Assembly (NCBI GenBank): GCA_020444425.1
Contig: JAHLLB010000007.1
Span: 62,001-126,000 of the forward strand
From: a bacterium
GTDB lineage: Bacteria; Electryoneota; Electryoneia; Electryoneales; Electryoneaceae
Direction: 5' to 3'
Length of the DNA stretch: 64,000 bases
Of the stretch, positions 51,555 to 59,522 are shown one piece after another (the stretch's first letter is position 1; every line of letters starts with the position of its first letter). Below the pieces are notes generated by a model that saw nothing but the letters and a program-made list of their open reading frames with translations, ran no database searches and was not told the origin of the DNA. Both the position numbers and the translations under genes were made by a program.

Positions 51555-52004
51555 ATGTTTAAGAAATTGACCATCATCACCTTGATGATACTCGTTGGAC
51601 TGAGCAGTGTGAGTTTTGCAGCCGAGAACGCCGTCACCGCAGCCACGAAGGCCACCGCCGCCACCGTCGCGGACGCAACCGTTCCGATGCGTGAGATCAA
51701 CATCCATGACACCTTCGACCAGTGCTGTGAAGAGTTGAGCGATACGTTCTTTCTGCACCCGATGCAGGTGAACTTGCTGAACGGCGAAACCGCCGCGACG
51801 CTCGACGTACCGGAACAGGCCGAGGTCAAGATGGTGCTGTACGATCGTCTCGGACGCGAAGTCCTGACGCTGCATGATGGCCAGTTGAACGAAGGACGGC
51901 ACACGTTCGTCTTCCGTGAATACCGGCTGCCGATTGAAACCTTCTACCTGCGCGTCACGTACCAGAGCGAGGACGAATTCGTCAACAAGCGTGTTTTTCT
52001 CTGA
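51555..52004 (+). CDS. Small secreted protein with a divergent sorting-type C-terminus
   Basis: A 149-residue protein. ATG 51555 follows GAGGAGAG. The signal peptide is MFKKLTIITLMILVGLSSVS, then an Ala/Thr-rich stretch (AVTAATKATAATVADATV). The C-terminal 80 residues resemble the type IX domain: FFLHPMQVNLLNGETAATLD, VKMVLYDRLGREVLTLHDGQ and YRLPIETFYLRVTYQ. The PNPFN motif is absent, so secretion by that route is uncertain. A strong terminator follows. Confidence 0.7.
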   Translation: MFKKLTIITLMILVGLSSVSFAAENAVTAATKATAATVADATVPMREINIHDTFDQCCEELSDTFFLHPMQVNLLNGETAATLDVPEQAEVKMVLYDRLGREVLTLHDGQLNEGRHTFVFREYRLPIETFYLRVTYQSEDEFVNKRVFL

Positions 52005-52023
52005 TCCCTGACGTATCCCTACA

Positions 52024-52054
52024 ACAAAGCCCCCGGCGAATCCGGGGGCTTTGT
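52024..52054. terminator. Bidirectional intrinsic terminator
   Basis: ACAAAGCCCCCGG (52024-52036) pairs perfectly with CCGGGGGCTTTGT (52042-52054) across CGAAT. It lies between the converging genes ending at 52004 and 52074. Confidence 0.9.
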
Positions 52055-52073
52055 CATCTCTTGCATGTGCCCG

Positions 52074-52592
52074 TCACCTGGGCAAATTCGATTTCAGATC
52101 GTCGAAACGCATCAGCACCAGCTCCCCCATTTTTTCCGTGGTGATGTGATGCATCACGTCCACCTGCGTGTTGTCCATCATTGTGGTCAGCGTTGCCTCA
52201 ACACCCTCCAGCGTCCGCCCGCTGATGTACGTCCGGGTAACACTCTCCCGCAGCCGGCAACCCCGGCAGAACGAGGTTTTACCGCATCCGCCCGGCAACT
52301 CGGAGTACGCACACTCAACCACCACCCCGCCGAGTTTGTCAACAACCTCATATTCCGATTTGCCAAGCAACGTCAGCGCGCGCTTATTTGCAGCAAGCAC
52401 TACGACATCATCATCCACAACCATGACAGGGAACGGCAGCTTCTCGAGGAACTCCTGAATCGTGTGCGATTCGGGACGGATCAACCGTTTCGAGCAATCC
52501 CCGCAGATGCCGTGAGTGATGCTACTCGGATCATCCAACGCGGTCGCCGTCGGCTCCATTTCCGCTTCACACCACGAACAGACTCGACGCAT
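52074..52592 (-). CDS. Cysteine-rich PAS domain protein
   Basis: A 172-residue protein. It starts with a zinc-ribbon-like pair (RVCSWCEAEM and GICGDCSKRL). A PAS-like fold follows (LEKLPFPVMVVDDDVVVLAA), then a second cysteine group (CAYSELPGGCGKTSFCRGCR). There is no kinase, cyclase or DNA-binding output, so it would signal by protein contact. The four clustered cysteines could hold a metal or iron-sulfur cluster. GAGG lies before the ATG. Confidence 0.7.
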   Translation of the reverse strand: MRRVCSWCEAEMEPTATALDDPSSITHGICGDCSKRLIRPESHTIQEFLEKLPFPVMVVDDDVVVLAANKRALTLLGKSEYEVVDKLGGVVVECAYSELPGGCGKTSFCRGCRLRESVTRTYISGRTLEGVEATLTTMMDNTQVDVMHHITTEKMGELVLMRFDDLKSNLPR

Positions 52593-52715
52593 ACCTCGAC
52601 ACCTTATCTCTTCTTGACAATCCTGCCACGCCGACTGGTATAACTATTTCAGGTACTCTACGTGCAATATGGTACCCGCTAAGTAGTTATTCAATCACTA
52701 CCTGGGTATTTCTTG

Positions 52716-52745
52716 TTGTGGTCTCCCCGATCACATTCTTATAAT
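52716..52745 (+). promoter_or_regulatory. Sigma-70-type promoter before the DinB-like gene
   Basis: TTGTGG (52716-52721) and a consensus TATAAT (52740-52745) are 18 bases apart, 47 bases before the start codon of the DinB-like gene. Confidence 0.6.
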
Positions 52746-52792
52746 CGTATATAAATACAACAGGATAGATTACGACTGCAGGAGAGTTCACC

Positions 52793-53293
52793 ATGGCTAA
52801 ACGTTGGCGGCATCCGACAACACCTCCAGGTTACGACAGCCTGATCGCCAGTGTTGAGATGAGCTTCATGTGTGGCGCGTGGCACGGCAAAAACCTCAAC
52901 AGCGCGTTCAAGGGCGTGGACGCAGGCACCGCACACCAGGCCGTCCCGGGACGCAGTAAAACCATCTGGCAGATCTGCCTGCACTGCGCGTACTGGTGCT
53001 ACCGGGTGCGGGTCAAACTCAGCGGCACCGGGCAGGGCAGTTTTCCCCGCAAGGGCAGCGATTGGCTCGAACAACCGGCTGAGGCAACCGAAACACAATG
53101 GAAAGCGGATCGCGAGCTGTTGCGGAAGGAATACACCGACCTGCTCGATACCCTGGCCGGGATGCGTGACGGGGAGATCCAGCCTGCCGTACCTGATGAT
53201 GAGCTCGAATATTTGGTCACCGGTGCCGCGTTTCATGCCATCTACCACGCCAGCCAGGTGGCGCAATTCCGGCTGTTGTTGCGCAAACAATAA
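52793..53293 (+). CDS. DinB-family four-helix protein
   Basis: A 166-residue protein of the DinB/YfiT metal-binding helical-bundle superfamily. Candidate metal ligands are His residues in QICLHCAYW and FHAIYHASQVAQF. GCAGGAG lies nine bases before the ATG and a good promoter lies upstream. Members are thiol-dependent S-transferases or damage-induced proteins; the substrate is not evident. Confidence 0.82.
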   Translation: MAKRWRHPTTPPGYDSLIASVEMSFMCGAWHGKNLNSAFKGVDAGTAHQAVPGRSKTIWQICLHCAYWCYRVRVKLSGTGQGSFPRKGSDWLEQPAEATETQWKADRELLRKEYTDLLDTLAGMRDGEIQPAVPDDELEYLVTGAAFHAIYHASQVAQFRLLLRKQ

Positions 53294-53406
53294 GCGGTCG
53301 GCCAGACAGATGCGAGATCGCCACGCGGCTTGATTTCCCACGCGCGTACATTGTCCCACAGGCACGCTGACCGTACCTTTCGGCAACCAGACAGCTGACA
53401 AGGATC

Positions 53407-54612
53407 GTGATGAAAGCCTTCCGCACACTCAGTTCCAATTACTCATGGGCGCTCGATGAACTCGACTGGCCGGTCACCAGCGAGGTCGGTCCGGGCTTGT
53501 CCGGCGTGATCGCCTCCGCAACTCGAGTCAGTTGGCTCGACCCGTCCAGCGGCACGCTCGAATACCGCGGAGTGCCAATCGAACGGCTGGCCGGAATGCA
53601 CAGCTACGAGGAAATCGCCCACCTGCTGATCACCGGTAACGAACCGGCTGACGACGAAGCCGCGTTTTCCACCTTCCGCGACAACCTGCGCGCCAGCCGC
53701 GAATTGCCGGAAGACGTCATCGCGTTGATCCGCGCGATGGATCCCGGCATCCACCCGACTCGCATGCTGCGGGCCGGTGTGTCCGCACTCGGGTGCCATG
53801 AAATGACCGTCGAAGACGATCTCTCCGGCGACCGTCACTGGCGCGAGCTGCGCATCATTGCACAAATTGCGGCGCTTGTCGCCCAAATCGCCGCGCATCG
53901 CACCGGACGCGGGCCCGTGCTGTTCCATGCCAACTACGACATCGCACACGAGATGCTGCGCGCGTTGCAGGATCGTGACCCGGACCCGGAAGACGTCCAT
54001 TCGCTCGACCTGCTCTGGGTGCTGTTCGCCGATCACGGCCTCGACGCACCCACGTTCACCTCGATGGTTGTCGCCAGCACCCTCGCCGACCCCTACTACA
54101 ACGTCGTCGCCGGTCTGTCCGCCCTGCGGGGTGACAAGCTCGGCGGAGCAGGCGAAACGGTGCTCGAGCAGATCCTCGGGCTGGAGGATCCGGAAGCCGC
54201 ACGGCTGTGGGTCGCCTCGACCATCGCTTCCGGCGGACGCATCGGCGGCTTCGGCCACCGGCTGTACCACATGCCCGACCCGCGCGTCGTCATCCTGCGC
54301 AAGGAAGTCGCCGCCCAGGCCCGGCGTAAAGGAACGCCTGAACTGTTCGACATCGCCCGCGCCGTCGAGGATGAAGCCCTGCGTCAGCTGGCACCGCGCG
54401 GCGTGCATGTCAACATCAACTTCTACGCCGCACTTTTGTTCCACTTGATCGGCGCGGACAAGCCGATGCTGCCATGTCTGTACATGGTGGGACGCATGGC
54501 CGGGCTGATGGCACGTGTACACGAAGAGCTGGAGAATCCACGACTCTACCGCCCGCTGGACCGATATGTCGGCCACCCGATCCGCCGCATCACCCGGGGG
54601 GCGGAAAAATGA
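53407..54612 (+). CDS. Citrate-synthase-family protein lacking two catalytic residues
   Basis: A 401-residue member of the citrate synthase family. The fold is clear: LEYRGVPIERLAGMHSYEEI, HLLITGNEP, FADHGLDAPTFTSMV and GGFGHRLYHMPDPR, which keeps the second catalytic His. The segment that should read LHGGAN is LRGDKLGGAGETV, so the first catalytic His is lost. The segment with the catalytic Asp (NVDFY-type) reads NINFYAALLF, so Asp is replaced by Asn. Citrate formation by this subunit alone is therefore unlikely. Its stop codon overlaps the start of a fully equipped citrate synthase, suggesting a heteromeric enzyme or a regulatory subunit. Confidence 0.88.
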   Translation: MMKAFRTLSSNYSWALDELDWPVTSEVGPGLSGVIASATRVSWLDPSSGTLEYRGVPIERLAGMHSYEEIAHLLITGNEPADDEAAFSTFRDNLRASRELPEDVIALIRAMDPGIHPTRMLRAGVSALGCHEMTVEDDLSGDRHWRELRIIAQIAALVAQIAAHRTGRGPVLFHANYDIAHEMLRALQDRDPDPEDVHSLDLLWVLFADHGLDAPTFTSMVVASTLADPYYNVVAGLSALRGDKLGGAGETVLEQILGLEDPEAARLWVASTIASGGRIGGFGHRLYHMPDPRVVILRKEVAAQARRKGTPELFDIARAVEDEALRQLAPRGVHVNINFYAALLFHLIGADKPMLPCLYMVGRMAGLMARVHEELENPRLYRPLDRYVGHPIRRITRGAEK

Positions 54613-55736
54613 GACCGTACACCTCAGGCTACCAGATCCAGACCTACAACCGCGGCCTCGAAAACCTCGTCGTCACGGATACCCGTGTCGGCCAGATTGA
54701 CGGCAAGAACAGCCGCCTGATGTACCGTGGCTATCCGCTTGACGAACTGGCCGATTGCTGCACGTTCGAGGAGGTCGCGTACCTCATCCTGCACGGCAAT
54801 CTGCCCACTCCGCAGGAAGCCGCGATGTGGGATGAGGAGCTGAAGAACTGGCGCACGCCCCCGCAGGAAGCGTTTGACGCGCTGAAATACATCCCGTCCA
54901 ACGCTCACCCGCTGGCGCAGTACCGTACCATGCTGACCATTGCAGCCTGCCACATCCCGGAAGCGTCACGCACCGACATGCAGGCCCAGTGGCGGCGTCC
55001 GGCACGCATCCTCAGCTGGTCGGCGGCGCTGGCCGCCGGAGCGATCCGGCACCTCAACGGGAAGAAACCGTTGCCGCCAAAAGATCACTTCGGCTTCTCC
55101 GCGAATTTCCTCTACCAGGCGCTGGGACACCGGGTGAACGAACACGAAGAAAAAGCGTTCGACGTCAGTCTGATCGTGCAGGCCGAGCACGGACTGCACG
55201 CCGCCGCGTTCGCCGCGCTGATCGTCATCAGCACCGGCGCTGACCTCGGCTCAGCGGTGCTGGCGGGCATGGGCGCGTTGTCCGGTGTGCGGCACGGTGG
55301 CGCGAACCAACTCGCCTTCGAGGACTTGGCTCAATTTGATCAGGCGAAGGAGGCACGCACCTGGGCGCAGGTAAAAGCCGCCGGCGGCTACCGGTTCCCC
55401 GGGTATGGCCACCGCATCTACAAGTGTCCGGATCCACGGGTACGTGTGCTCGAACCGTATGCCAAGAACCTGCTCGCCGACAAGGGCATGACCGACCGCT
55501 GGAGGGTGTACGAGGCCGTGCGCGGTGAGGTTGAATCCGCCCTCGGACCGAAAGGCATCTACGCCAACGTCGACAGCATCACCGGCCTCGTCTACGCACC
55601 CATCGGCCTGCCGGTGAGCTCGTTCCCGATTCCGTTCTGCCTCGCAATCCAGACTGGATGGATGGCGCATTGCCTCGAGTACCAGCCGCGCGGAGCGATG
55701 ATCGAACCCGGAGCGGTGTACCTGAAAGACCAGTAA
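54609..55736 (+). CDS. gltA: Citrate synthase
   Basis: Joins acetyl-CoA and oxaloacetate to citrate. The 375 residues carry the full catalytic set: His in SGVRHGGANQLA, His in FPGYGHRIYKCPDPR and Asp in ANVDSITGLVYAP. The N-terminus LMYRGYPLDELADCCTFEEV is the family substrate-binding start. ATG 54609 overlaps the stop codon of the preceding homolog by four bases (ATGA), so the pair is translationally coupled. A 2-methylcitrate synthase role cannot be excluded by eye, but no propionate genes are near and sucA lies 7 kb downstream. Confidence 0.9.
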   Translation: MRPYTSGYQIQTYNRGLENLVVTDTRVGQIDGKNSRLMYRGYPLDELADCCTFEEVAYLILHGNLPTPQEAAMWDEELKNWRTPPQEAFDALKYIPSNAHPLAQYRTMLTIAACHIPEASRTDMQAQWRRPARILSWSAALAAGAIRHLNGKKPLPPKDHFGFSANFLYQALGHRVNEHEEKAFDVSLIVQAEHGLHAAAFAALIVISTGADLGSAVLAGMGALSGVRHGGANQLAFEDLAQFDQAKEARTWAQVKAAGGYRFPGYGHRIYKCPDPRVRVLEPYAKNLLADKGMTDRWRVYEAVRGEVESALGPKGIYANVDSITGLVYAPIGLPVSSFPIPFCLAIQTGWMAHCLEYQPRGAMIEPGAVYLKDQ

Positions 55737-56098
55737 CCACGGAATAAACGGAATAAACGGAAAGGAAACAACGGATTGAACCGCGAAAGGCGCGAAAAAA
55801 GCGAAAGAAAGGATAAAAGAAATACCTAATGCTAAATAGAAAAACAAAAATAATAATGATTGATAATACAATTGCTTTAAATGATTTTTAAACATTTATA
55901 CTAACTATTTTCTTTAAATCTATTTTTATTAATAAGTATTTATGCTTAATAAGTAATTTTCTAGTATTTGGTAGCCGTTTTCTTTTTCAATCATTCAGAT
56001 TTGTTTTTTCTTTTGCAGTTACCAATCATTTCAGGTTTTTTTCGCGCATTTCGCGGTTCAAAAAGTCTTTTTCCGTGTGTTCCGTGTATTCCGTGGTT
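55735..56098. mobile_element. MITE-like element with long inverted ends and AT-rich core
   Basis: The two ends are imperfect inverted repeats of about 65 bases. The left starts AACCACGGAATAAACGG (55735), and the right ends CCGTGTATTCCGTGGTT (56098). Further in, TTGAACCGCGAAAGGCGCGA (55777 on) matches the complement of TCGCGCATTTCGCGGTTCAA (56042-56061). The core (about 55815-56030) is extremely AT-rich and has no coding frame. The left end starts inside the TAA stop codon of the citrate synthase, and the right end stops 23 bases before the start codon of the next kinase gene. No transposase is present. Confidence 0.75.
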
Positions 56099-56121
56099 GC
56101 AAGAGAATCAGTGAGAGGAGC

Positions 56122-57708
56122 ATGAACCCGTACGCCATACCCGCGCTGATCGCTGCCGTCCTGCTGTACACCCTCGAGCTGGTCGGCTGGCTGTTCCGGA
56201 CCAAGGAACGGGTGAACGTTGCATTCGCCCTGTTCGCTGGAGCATTCGGTACCGATGCGCTGGTCAATTTCTTCGTGCTCAACAACTGGGACCACCCGGA
56301 CGCGTCCCAGTGGATCCCCGTGCTGATCGTAACTACCGTGCTCGCATTGGCGGGGACGATCTATTTCATTATGGTGCTCACCGGGCATGACACGCGGCTG
56401 AACGATCGATTCCTCGGCATTCCACTCAAGTACAACCTGATCTACCTCGGCATCGCCATTCCGGGAATCATTCTCTACGGAACCTTCTCCAGCAACATGT
56501 TTGAGAGCATTTCGCTGACCAACACCGGGCTGAACGTCGACTACGGTCCGTACGGCTGGCTACTGGCGGTGGTGATGATCCCGCTCCCGTTGACCGTCTG
56601 GCCGATGCTGTTCCGTGCGATCCGGGAAGCGGACGAAGAAGCAGACAGGCATTTTCTCACGCTCAACACGATCGGCCTGGCGGTGCTGATTCTTGCGCAG
56701 CCGGTCTTCGAGCTGTTGATGGTCCATTTCAGCTTTACCGGCCAGTTCCTTAGTTACGTCGGCGCGGCAATCGGCGCGATTTTCTTCCTGATCGCCATCG
56801 TGCACCATCAGTTCGACCGGATCGAAGCCCTGAATCTCGGTCTCGAACAAAAGGTCGCAGACCGCACCCGTCATCTTCGTGACGCCCAGGCGCGGCTGGT
56901 CCAGTCGGAAAAAATCGCTTCCCTGGCACATCTCGTCGCCGGGGTCGCGCATGAGTTCAACACCCCGCTCGGCGCGGTCAAATCGAGCACCAAGACCGTT
57001 CAGGTTGCCAGCGCGTCGCTGGACACTCTGCTCGAGCAACCGGACTCTGAGGAAAATCGCAAGAAAGCCGCGCGGATTCTGAAGAGTATTCAGTCCGCGG
57101 TCAAGGTGGTGCAGACTGGATCCAACCGGATCGCCACGATGGTCAACCGGCTCAAATCTTTCGCGCATCTGGATGAGCCCGAGATCCAGACCTTCGACCT
57201 GCACCAGGGCCTCGAGGATTCCATCACCATGCTGTCACGAGGCTGGGAAGACCGGATCACCATCGAGAAACAGTTTGGCGAGCTGCCGCGCATTCTCGGC
57301 TTCCCGGTGCTGGTGAACCAGGTCTTTTTTAACACGTTGACCAACGCGATCGAATCGATCAAGGGCGAAGGCTTCATTCGGATCGAAACGGGTGTCGAAG
57401 ACGGTCATGCCGTCGTCCGCTTTAACGACAACGGATCCGGCATCGCCGAGGAACACCTCGCCCACATTTACGACCCCGGCTTCACCACCAAGGGCCCGGG
57501 TGTCGGCATGGGACTGGGCCTGGCCATCGCACACAATGTGATGGAACAGCATCAGGGCGAAATCGAGATCCACAGCACTCGCGGTGAAGGCACGACGCTC
57601 ATCCTGAGCTTCCCGCTCGACCTGACCCCGGACCGGCTCAATCTCGGCCCGTATTCGGCGACCATTCAGATCCCCCACGACGACAATCAACGCGACGTGC
57701 AGGAGTGA
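56122..57708 (+). CDS. Seven-helix membrane sensor histidine kinase
   Basis: A 528-residue kinase. ATG 56122 follows GAGAGGAG. Seven hydrophobic helices occupy about residues 3-235, like the N-terminal 7TM sensor modules of other kinases. After a coiled coil (LEQKVADRTRHLRDAQARLV), the phosphoacceptor is H277 (GVAHEFNTPLG). The ATPase domain shows FFNTLTNAIESI, FNDNGSGI and GMGLGLAIAHNVM. There is no receiver domain. The next gene starts four bases after its stop codon, but no response regulator is adjacent; the orphan NtrC-type regulator at 43.6 kb is one possible partner. Confidence 0.92.
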   Translation: MNPYAIPALIAAVLLYTLELVGWLFRTKERVNVAFALFAGAFGTDALVNFFVLNNWDHPDASQWIPVLIVTTVLALAGTIYFIMVLTGHDTRLNDRFLGIPLKYNLIYLGIAIPGIILYGTFSSNMFESISLTNTGLNVDYGPYGWLLAVVMIPLPLTVWPMLFRAIREADEEADRHFLTLNTIGLAVLILAQPVFELLMVHFSFTGQFLSYVGAAIGAIFFLIAIVHHQFDRIEALNLGLEQKVADRTRHLRDAQARLVQSEKIASLAHLVAGVAHEFNTPLGAVKSSTKTVQVASASLDTLLEQPDSEENRKKAARILKSIQSAVKVVQTGSNRIATMVNRLKSFAHLDEPEIQTFDLHQGLEDSITMLSRGWEDRITIEKQFGELPRILGFPVLVNQVFFNTLTNAIESIKGEGFIRIETGVEDGHAVVRFNDNGSGIAEEHLAHIYDPGFTTKGPGVGMGLGLAIAHNVMEQHQGEIEIHSTRGEGTTLILSFPLDLTPDRLNLGPYSATIQIPHDDNQRDVQE

Positions 57709-57711
57709 CCC

Positions 57712-58920
57712 ATGCCCCGCCCCGCAGACCTGCGAGATCATGGCTTCAAGGCGACCATCTTCAACCGCATCCGGGAAGAAATCGATGCCCGTTCCGGCTC
57801 CGGCGAAGCGCCGATTGCGCTGCATGTCGGTGACACATATTCCGACCTGCCGCCCGAGTTGAATCAGCCGCTGGACGCCGAACCGTGGAATGATCGCATG
57901 AGCCGCTACGGCGAAACGCAGGGCGAACCTGAACTTCGCCGCCGCCTGTTCAACAAGCTGACGTCGATCAACAAGCTGCCGATAGATTCCGAGCGTGACA
58001 TCCAGATCACCTTCGGCGCCACCGGCGGCCTGTTCCTCGCGATGACACGGCTGCTGGAACCTGGCGACGAGGTGCTCACCCTCTCGCCGCACTGGACGAT
58101 CTTCAAGGTTGTCGCGTCCACGGCGAAAGTCCGCGCCGTCGAGGTGCCGTTCTTCCACCACTTCGCCCCTCAGGCACAGGACATACGGCTTGATGGACAC
58201 CCGACGCCTTCCGCAGGTGCCGACGTGGAGCAGATCCTCACACCGTTCCTGACCGATAACACGCGTGCGATTTACTTCAACAACCCGAACAACCCGTCCG
58301 GCGTGTTCCTGCCGCTGCCGATTCTCGAACAGATCGCCGCATTCGCCCGCAAGCATGACCTCTGGGTCTTGAGCGACGAAGCGTACGAGGAATATGTCTG
58401 GGCGCAGCAGCCGTATGTCAGCATCGCATCGCTGCCCGGGATGCATGAGCGCACGGTCTCCGTGTTCAGCGCGTCCAAATCGTACGCCGCAGCCGGACTC
58501 CGGCTCGGTTGGATCGCCGCCGCCCCGGGGCCTCTCGCCGCGATGCATCCCGCGCATGTCGGCGTCGGGTACGAACCCAACCGCCCCTCGCAAGTGCAGG
58601 GGATTCGAGCGCTTGCCCATCACTATGTGATCACAGAACGGCTGCGCACGGCCTATCTCGAGTGCCGCTCAGCTGCAATGGAAAATTTGAAACGACCGTA
58701 CATGGCGGCGGATGGTTCGTTTTATCTTTTCGTCGACATGCGCGAAACGTGGGACGGTCTCAACGACGCTCAGCGACTCGACCGCATGTTGAACGCCGGC
58801 GTAGTCGTCAGCCCCGGTGGCCCATTCGGCGCGGCGTATGACGGTTGGGCGAGATTCTGCTACACCGCTGAACCGCCCGAAGTCATCGCGGAAGCGGCAC
58901 GGCGTCTTACTAACGTCTGA
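57712..58920 (+). CDS. PLP-dependent aminotransferase, fold type I
   Basis: A 402-residue class I/II aminotransferase. The PLP lysine is K256 (VFSASKSYAAAGLRLGW). Other family marks are YGETQGEPELRRRL, TFGATGGLFLAMTRLLEPGD, YFNNPNNPSG and LSDEAYEEYVW. CAGGAG lies before the ATG. It is four bases behind the kinase gene and probably co-transcribed. The amino donor cannot be read from sequence; the layout suggests an aspartate or aromatic-type group. Confidence 0.88.
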   Translation: MPRPADLRDHGFKATIFNRIREEIDARSGSGEAPIALHVGDTYSDLPPELNQPLDAEPWNDRMSRYGETQGEPELRRRLFNKLTSINKLPIDSERDIQITFGATGGLFLAMTRLLEPGDEVLTLSPHWTIFKVVASTAKVRAVEVPFFHHFAPQAQDIRLDGHPTPSAGADVEQILTPFLTDNTRAIYFNNPNNPSGVFLPLPILEQIAAFARKHDLWVLSDEAYEEYVWAQQPYVSIASLPGMHERTVSVFSASKSYAAAGLRLGWIAAAPGPLAAMHPAHVGVGYEPNRPSQVQGIRALAHHYVITERLRTAYLECRSAAMENLKRPYMAADGSFYLFVDMRETWDGLNDAQRLDRMLNAGVVVSPGGPFGAAYDGWARFCYTAEPPEVIAEAARRLTNV

Positions 58921-58961
58921 CCCCCCGATTTCATCATAGATCACTGAGGAGGACACTGCAG

Positions 58962-59360
58962 ATGATGTTCAATACGGGAGAACTGTCTCCCGAACAGATC
59001 GAAGCGATGTTATCCGCCCTGCCGGGCGAAATCACGTTCATCGATGAAAACGATATCGTCACCTGGTTCACCGACCGGCCGAATCTCATTTTCAAACGCG
59101 AACTGTCGATTATCGGCACCGATGTGCGTCAATGCCATTCGGAAAGCAGCTTCGATGTGGTCAATCAATTGCTCGAGGAAATGAAGTCCGGCAAGCGCGA
59201 TGTGGCTGAATTCCGGCACAAGGACTCGCAGGATCGCATGATCCTCACCCGTTATTACGCCGTCCGAGCCATCGGCAACCAGTACCTCGGTTGCCTCGAA
59301 TACGTCGAAGACATCACCAGGCTCCAGACCCTCAGCGGCGAGAAGCGCACGCTCGATTGA
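58962..59360 (+). CDS. Stand-alone PAS protein of the DUF438-associated type
   Basis: A 132-residue protein consisting of one PAS domain: LPGEITFIDENDIVTWFTD, GTDVRQCHSESSFDVVNQLL, and GCLEYVEDITRLQTLSGEKR. It is clearly paralogous to the last 115 residues of the next gene (LPVELSFVDENDEVCYFTG, GRKVQNCHPPKSLNMVNRIL, GCLESVQDVSQIRKLTGSKR). GAGGAGG precedes the ATG. A terminator lies between the two genes. Confidence 0.82.
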   Translation: MMFNTGELSPEQIEAMLSALPGEITFIDENDIVTWFTDRPNLIFKRELSIIGTDVRQCHSESSFDVVNQLLEEMKSGKRDVAEFRHKDSQDRMILTRYYAVRAIGNQYLGCLEYVEDITRLQTLSGEKRTLD

Positions 59361-59383
59361 GCCCCTGGTAAGCCGTTTTCAGT

Positions 59384-59436
59384 AACTCCACTCTGAGTCA
59401 CAGACCGTTTTTGCTCCTGACTCCGGGTGGAGTTTT
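59384..59436 (+). terminator. Intrinsic terminator
   Basis: AACTCCAC (59384-59391) pairs with GTGGAGTT (59427-59434), with an inner stem GAGTCA/TGACTC, followed by TTCCC. It follows the stand-alone PAS gene. Confidence 0.7.
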
Positions 59437-59522
59437 CCCTTTTGCATTCGTCAATTCCGTCCCGCCCAATTCGCTGTATCCTGCGAGTGGCACTACAACC
59501 CGTAGACAAGGAACAACGACTC

